Shown piece by piece: positions 45,935 to 47,604 of a DNA stretch of 47,604 nt. The notes below the pieces were generated by a model. The model ran no database searches. It had not been told where the DNA came from and saw only the letters and a list, made by a program, of their open reading frames with translations. The position numbers were made by a program, and so were the translations under genes. Source of the stretch: Aromatoleum evansii (lineage in GTDB: Bacteria > Pseudomonadota > Gammaproteobacteria > Burkholderiales > Rhodocyclaceae); contig NZ_WTVK01000043.1 of the NCBI RefSeq assembly GCF_012910805.1, positions 1-47,604 of the forward strand, read 5' to 3'. Every line of letters starts with the position of its first letter. Within the stretch, counting starts at the first letter, position 1.

Positions 45935-46366
45935 TCAGAGCACTTCGGCGATCGCCTCGCGTTGCAGCAGTTCGCCCTCGAATTCCACGAGCTCGGGGCC
46001 GAGCGCGTCACGCGCAGACACCATTCCGACAGGCCGGCCGTCACTCACGACGGGTACGTGCCGGAATCCGCCTTCGAACATCAGGTGCAATGCGTGGCCA
46101 AGTGGCATTTCGGGCGTTGCGGTCATCACATGCGTGGTCATCGCGTGCGCAACAGGGGTCACCTGGGGGTCCAGTCCCGCGGCCAGCACCCGCACGAGGG
46201 CGTCGCGTTCGGTAAAGATCCCGATGAGGCGGCCGCCTTCGGTGAGCATGATGGATCCGACCTTGGCGGCGGCCATCAGGCGTGCGGCTTCGCTCACGGT
46301 CAGGTCCGCCGGGCCCGTGAGGATGGGGCGCCCGGCGATGACCTCGCTGATCTTTCGTGTATGCAT
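45935..46366 (-). CDS. CBS-domain protein
   Basis: A 143-residue protein consisting of a pair of CBS domains (about 8-65 and 73-130; GIFTERDALVRVLAAG and GMVSARDALGPELVEF are the ends of the two repeats). CBS pairs bind adenine nucleotides and regulate partner proteins; no partner is fused. AGGAGC precedes the ATG. It is convergent with ftsB and downstream of an NlpC/P60 gene on the same strand. Function is unspecified. Confidence 0.92.
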   Translation of the reverse strand: MHTRKISEVIAGRPILTGPADLTVSEAARLMAAAKVGSIMLTEGGRLIGIFTERDALVRVLAAGLDPQVTPVAHAMTTHVMTATPEMPLGHALHLMFEGGFRHVPVVSDGRPVGMVSARDALGPELVEFEGELLQREAIAEVL

Positions 46367-46460
46367 GATTCTGCTCCTGCTGAAGGGTGGGTGAGATGCT
46401 TCCTGTCAGCGTCGGCGGGTGTAGCGCCGCCCCGGGTTGTAGGCGCCCGGGCCGCCTTGT

Positions 46461-47003
46461 TCAACTGTCCGCCAGGAGCGTCCTGGCACCGTCGAATCTG
46501 GATCTGAAATAGGGGCTGTCGAGCCGTTCGACGCGCACTCGCCCGCGGCTCGATGGTGCGTGAACGAACCTGCCTTCGCCCATGTAGATGCCCATGTGGG
46601 AGTAAGGTCGGTTCATGGTGTTGAAGAACACGAGGTCGCCCGGCTGCAGCAGCGCGAGGCTGACCGGCCGTGTCCGGTCGGCGATCTGCGCCGCGTTGTG
46701 CGGCAGGCGGCGCCCGGAAACCTGTTCGACGATGTAGGACACCATGCCGCTGCAGTCGAGGCCCGCGTCGGGGTTGCGGCCGCCGAAGCGGTAGCCGGTG
46801 TCGAGCAGCCCCAGCGCAAAGATGACCATTTCGCGCGAATGCTCGGGGTCTTCGAGGACGAAGTAGTCGGCGCTGACCGGCCCGGAAGGGATGCGCGGCG
46901 CGGTGGAGGTTTCGGGGCGCGGGGCCGGGACGCTGCTGCAGGCAGCCACGAGGGCTGCGATCGTCGATGCCGTCAGGGCATGAAGCAGCTTGCGAACGAC
47001 CAT
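46461..47003 (-). CDS. NlpC/P60-family lipoprotein (peptidoglycan endopeptidase)
   Basis: A 180-residue lipoprotein: a signal peptide with lipobox L-V-A-A-C (lipidated Cys22), a short linker and an NlpC/P60 domain with catalytic Cys84 (GLDCSGMV) and His136 (YSHMGIYM); His148 is a candidate third residue. It should cut peptidoglycan stem peptides (gamma-D-Glu-mDAP bond) from the periplasmic face of a membrane. AAGGGGG precedes the ATG at 47003; longer starts lack a signal sequence. Confidence 0.92.
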   Translation of the reverse strand: MVVRKLLHALTASTIAALVAACSSVPAPRPETSTAPRIPSGPVSADYFVLEDPEHSREMVIFALGLLDTGYRFGGRNPDAGLDCSGMVSYIVEQVSGRRLPHNAAQIADRTRPVSLALLQPGDLVFFNTMNRPYSHMGIYMGEGRFVHAPSSRGRVRVERLDSPYFRSRFDGARTLLADS

Positions 47004-47095
47004 GGAGCCCCCTTGCACGTTATTCCCGAACGATAGGGGAATTTGCCTGCGGGTGTCCAGTGGGTGTTCGGGCTGCGGCGGTTCGCGGCGCGGTG

Positions 47096-47425
47096 TCAGA
47101 GCGAGGTCTTGCCGGTGGCCCGGCATGCCTGGCTGTCGGGAAGGCCCGGTCGTTCGAGCGTGGCCTGGTCTCCGCTGGCCGAGAGCAGCGTATAGCCGTC
47201 TGAATACTTCCCTCCGCCGGCCGTCTTCTCGCCGGTGAGGGCGAAGATGCCCGCGCCGGTGCGCAGGCGCACGTGACCGTCCAGGTACTCGACGGTGAAT
47301 TGCTCGCCGCCGGGACAGGTGTAGCTGACAACCCGCGATCCTTCGCTGGTCCAGGCGGTACCGGCGAGGGCGCCGGCGCCGATGAGAAGTGCGGATAGGG
47401 CTGCCAGATGGCGATTGAGGTGCAT
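47096..47425 (-). CDS. MliC-like (C-type lysozyme inhibitor) exported protein
   Basis: A 109-residue protein with a signal-like N-terminus (to about 25) and features of the MliC family: S-Y-T-C-P-G-G near residue 37, the strand FTVEYL, G-G-K-Y-S-D-G near 74, and a second cysteine at 101 that would pair with Cys37. MliC-type proteins inhibit host or environmental lysozyme. No lipobox is seen, so it is probably soluble periplasmic. The similarity is modest and was judged by eye. Confidence 0.7.
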   Translation of the reverse strand: MHLNRHLAALSALLIGAGALAGTAWTSEGSRVVSYTCPGGEQFTVEYLDGHVRLRTGAGIFALTGEKTAGGGKYSDGYTLLSASGDQATLERPGLPDSQACRATGKTSL

Positions 47426-47463
47426 GAAGTGTCTTTCAGAAGCGTGCGGCGGGTGGTGCCGCG

Positions 47464-47586
47464 TTAGTCCGTCAGTTCGATGGTTCCGCTGACGGTGACG
47501 ATGATCTCCGTCTCGCCGGCTTCGACGGGCATCGGCGTGGCCTCGGCGGCGAATGCCACCGCAGCGCGTGCGGCGGGGAAGGGCTG
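47464..47586 (-). CDS. SIMPL-domain (DUF541) protein, C-terminal fragment
   Basis: Only about 40 residues are present before the window ends; the frame runs into the stop codon at 47464. The ending (ATPMPVEAGETEIIVTVSG, then TIELTD) resembles the C-terminus of SIMPL-domain proteins such as YggE, which are periplasmic or secreted and linked to oxidative stress. The last bases at the window edge are probably adapter, so the true codons there are uncertain. Confidence 0.55.
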   Translation of the reverse strand, partial: QPFPAARAAVAFAAEATPMPVEAGETEIIVTVSGTIELTD

Positions 47587-47602
47587 GCTCTTATACACAT
47601 CT
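47584..47602 (+). other. Tn5/Nextera mosaic-end-like sequence at the contig end
   Basis: The 19 bases here match the transposase mosaic end CTGTCTCTTATACACATCT at 18 of 19 positions (G instead of T at 47587). It sits at the extreme end of the window, as expected for untrimmed library adapter, not for genomic DNA. Confidence 0.85.
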
Positions 47603-47604
47603 TA

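Overview
The window is about 47.6 kb of uniformly GC-rich, densely coding DNA. It appears to be chromosomal sequence of a betaproteobacterium, most likely from Rhodocyclales (Azoarcus/Thauera/Aromatoleum type); this is inferred, not proven. Supporting signs are the gene order pyrG-kdsA-eno-ftsB, a DUF2863 protein, a recJ neighbour related to Xanthomonas RpfE, a Tat-exported HiPIP, and a PEP synthase with its regulatory protein. No rRNA, tRNA, IS element, phage gene or CRISPR array was seen. The right end carries what looks like a Tn5/Nextera mosaic end, so it is probably a contig end.

Layout. 1-7.7 kb, mostly minus strand: a DHA2-type MFS exporter with a repeat-rich promoter region, the overlapping pair rpfE-like/recJ, a HiPIP gene with its own clear promoter, a universal stress protein and an L-lactate permease. 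7.7-14.4 kb: lolC-lolD (a single LolC/E-type permease), a DUF2062 membrane protein, comEC, an alpha/beta hydrolase and a DUF599 protein. 14.4-21 kb: DUF2863 and ppsR diverging from ppsA, then fadH (2,4-dienoyl-CoA reductase). 21.3-23.2 kb: an M23 peptidase, a membrane-anchored coiled-coil protein and a bactofilin, a likely cell-envelope or shape module. 23.2-28.4 kb, minus strand: five tightly packed membrane-lipid genes (PAP2 phosphatase, YbhN-like protein, ArnC-like and ArnT-like glycosyltransferases, second PAP2 phosphatase). 28.6-32.5 kb: purL.

32.6-37.5 kb, plus strand: a DUF2946 protein, a PCu(A)C copper chaperone with a complete H-x10-M-x21-H-x-M motif, a TonB-dependent receptor, a secreted Asp-box beta-propeller protein with CECC and CPHH motifs, and a thioredoxin-like protein. 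The last four genes overlap one another. This reads as a copper uptake and delivery system and is the best candidate for something poorly described.

37.5-40.4 kb: ETF-ubiquinone oxidoreductase diverges from a hotdog thioesterase, followed by an isochorismatase-family hydrolase. A perfect 22-bp palindrome lies between the divergent pair, and a near copy (16/22) lies upstream of fadH 18 kb away, suggesting one acyl-CoA-responsive regulator for both. 40.4-45.9 kb: a pyruvyl-transferase-like gene, then pyrG, kdsA, eno and ftsB. 45.9-47.6 kb, minus strand: a CBS-domain protein, an NlpC/P60 lipoprotein, an MliC-like protein and the truncated end of a probable SIMPL-domain protein.
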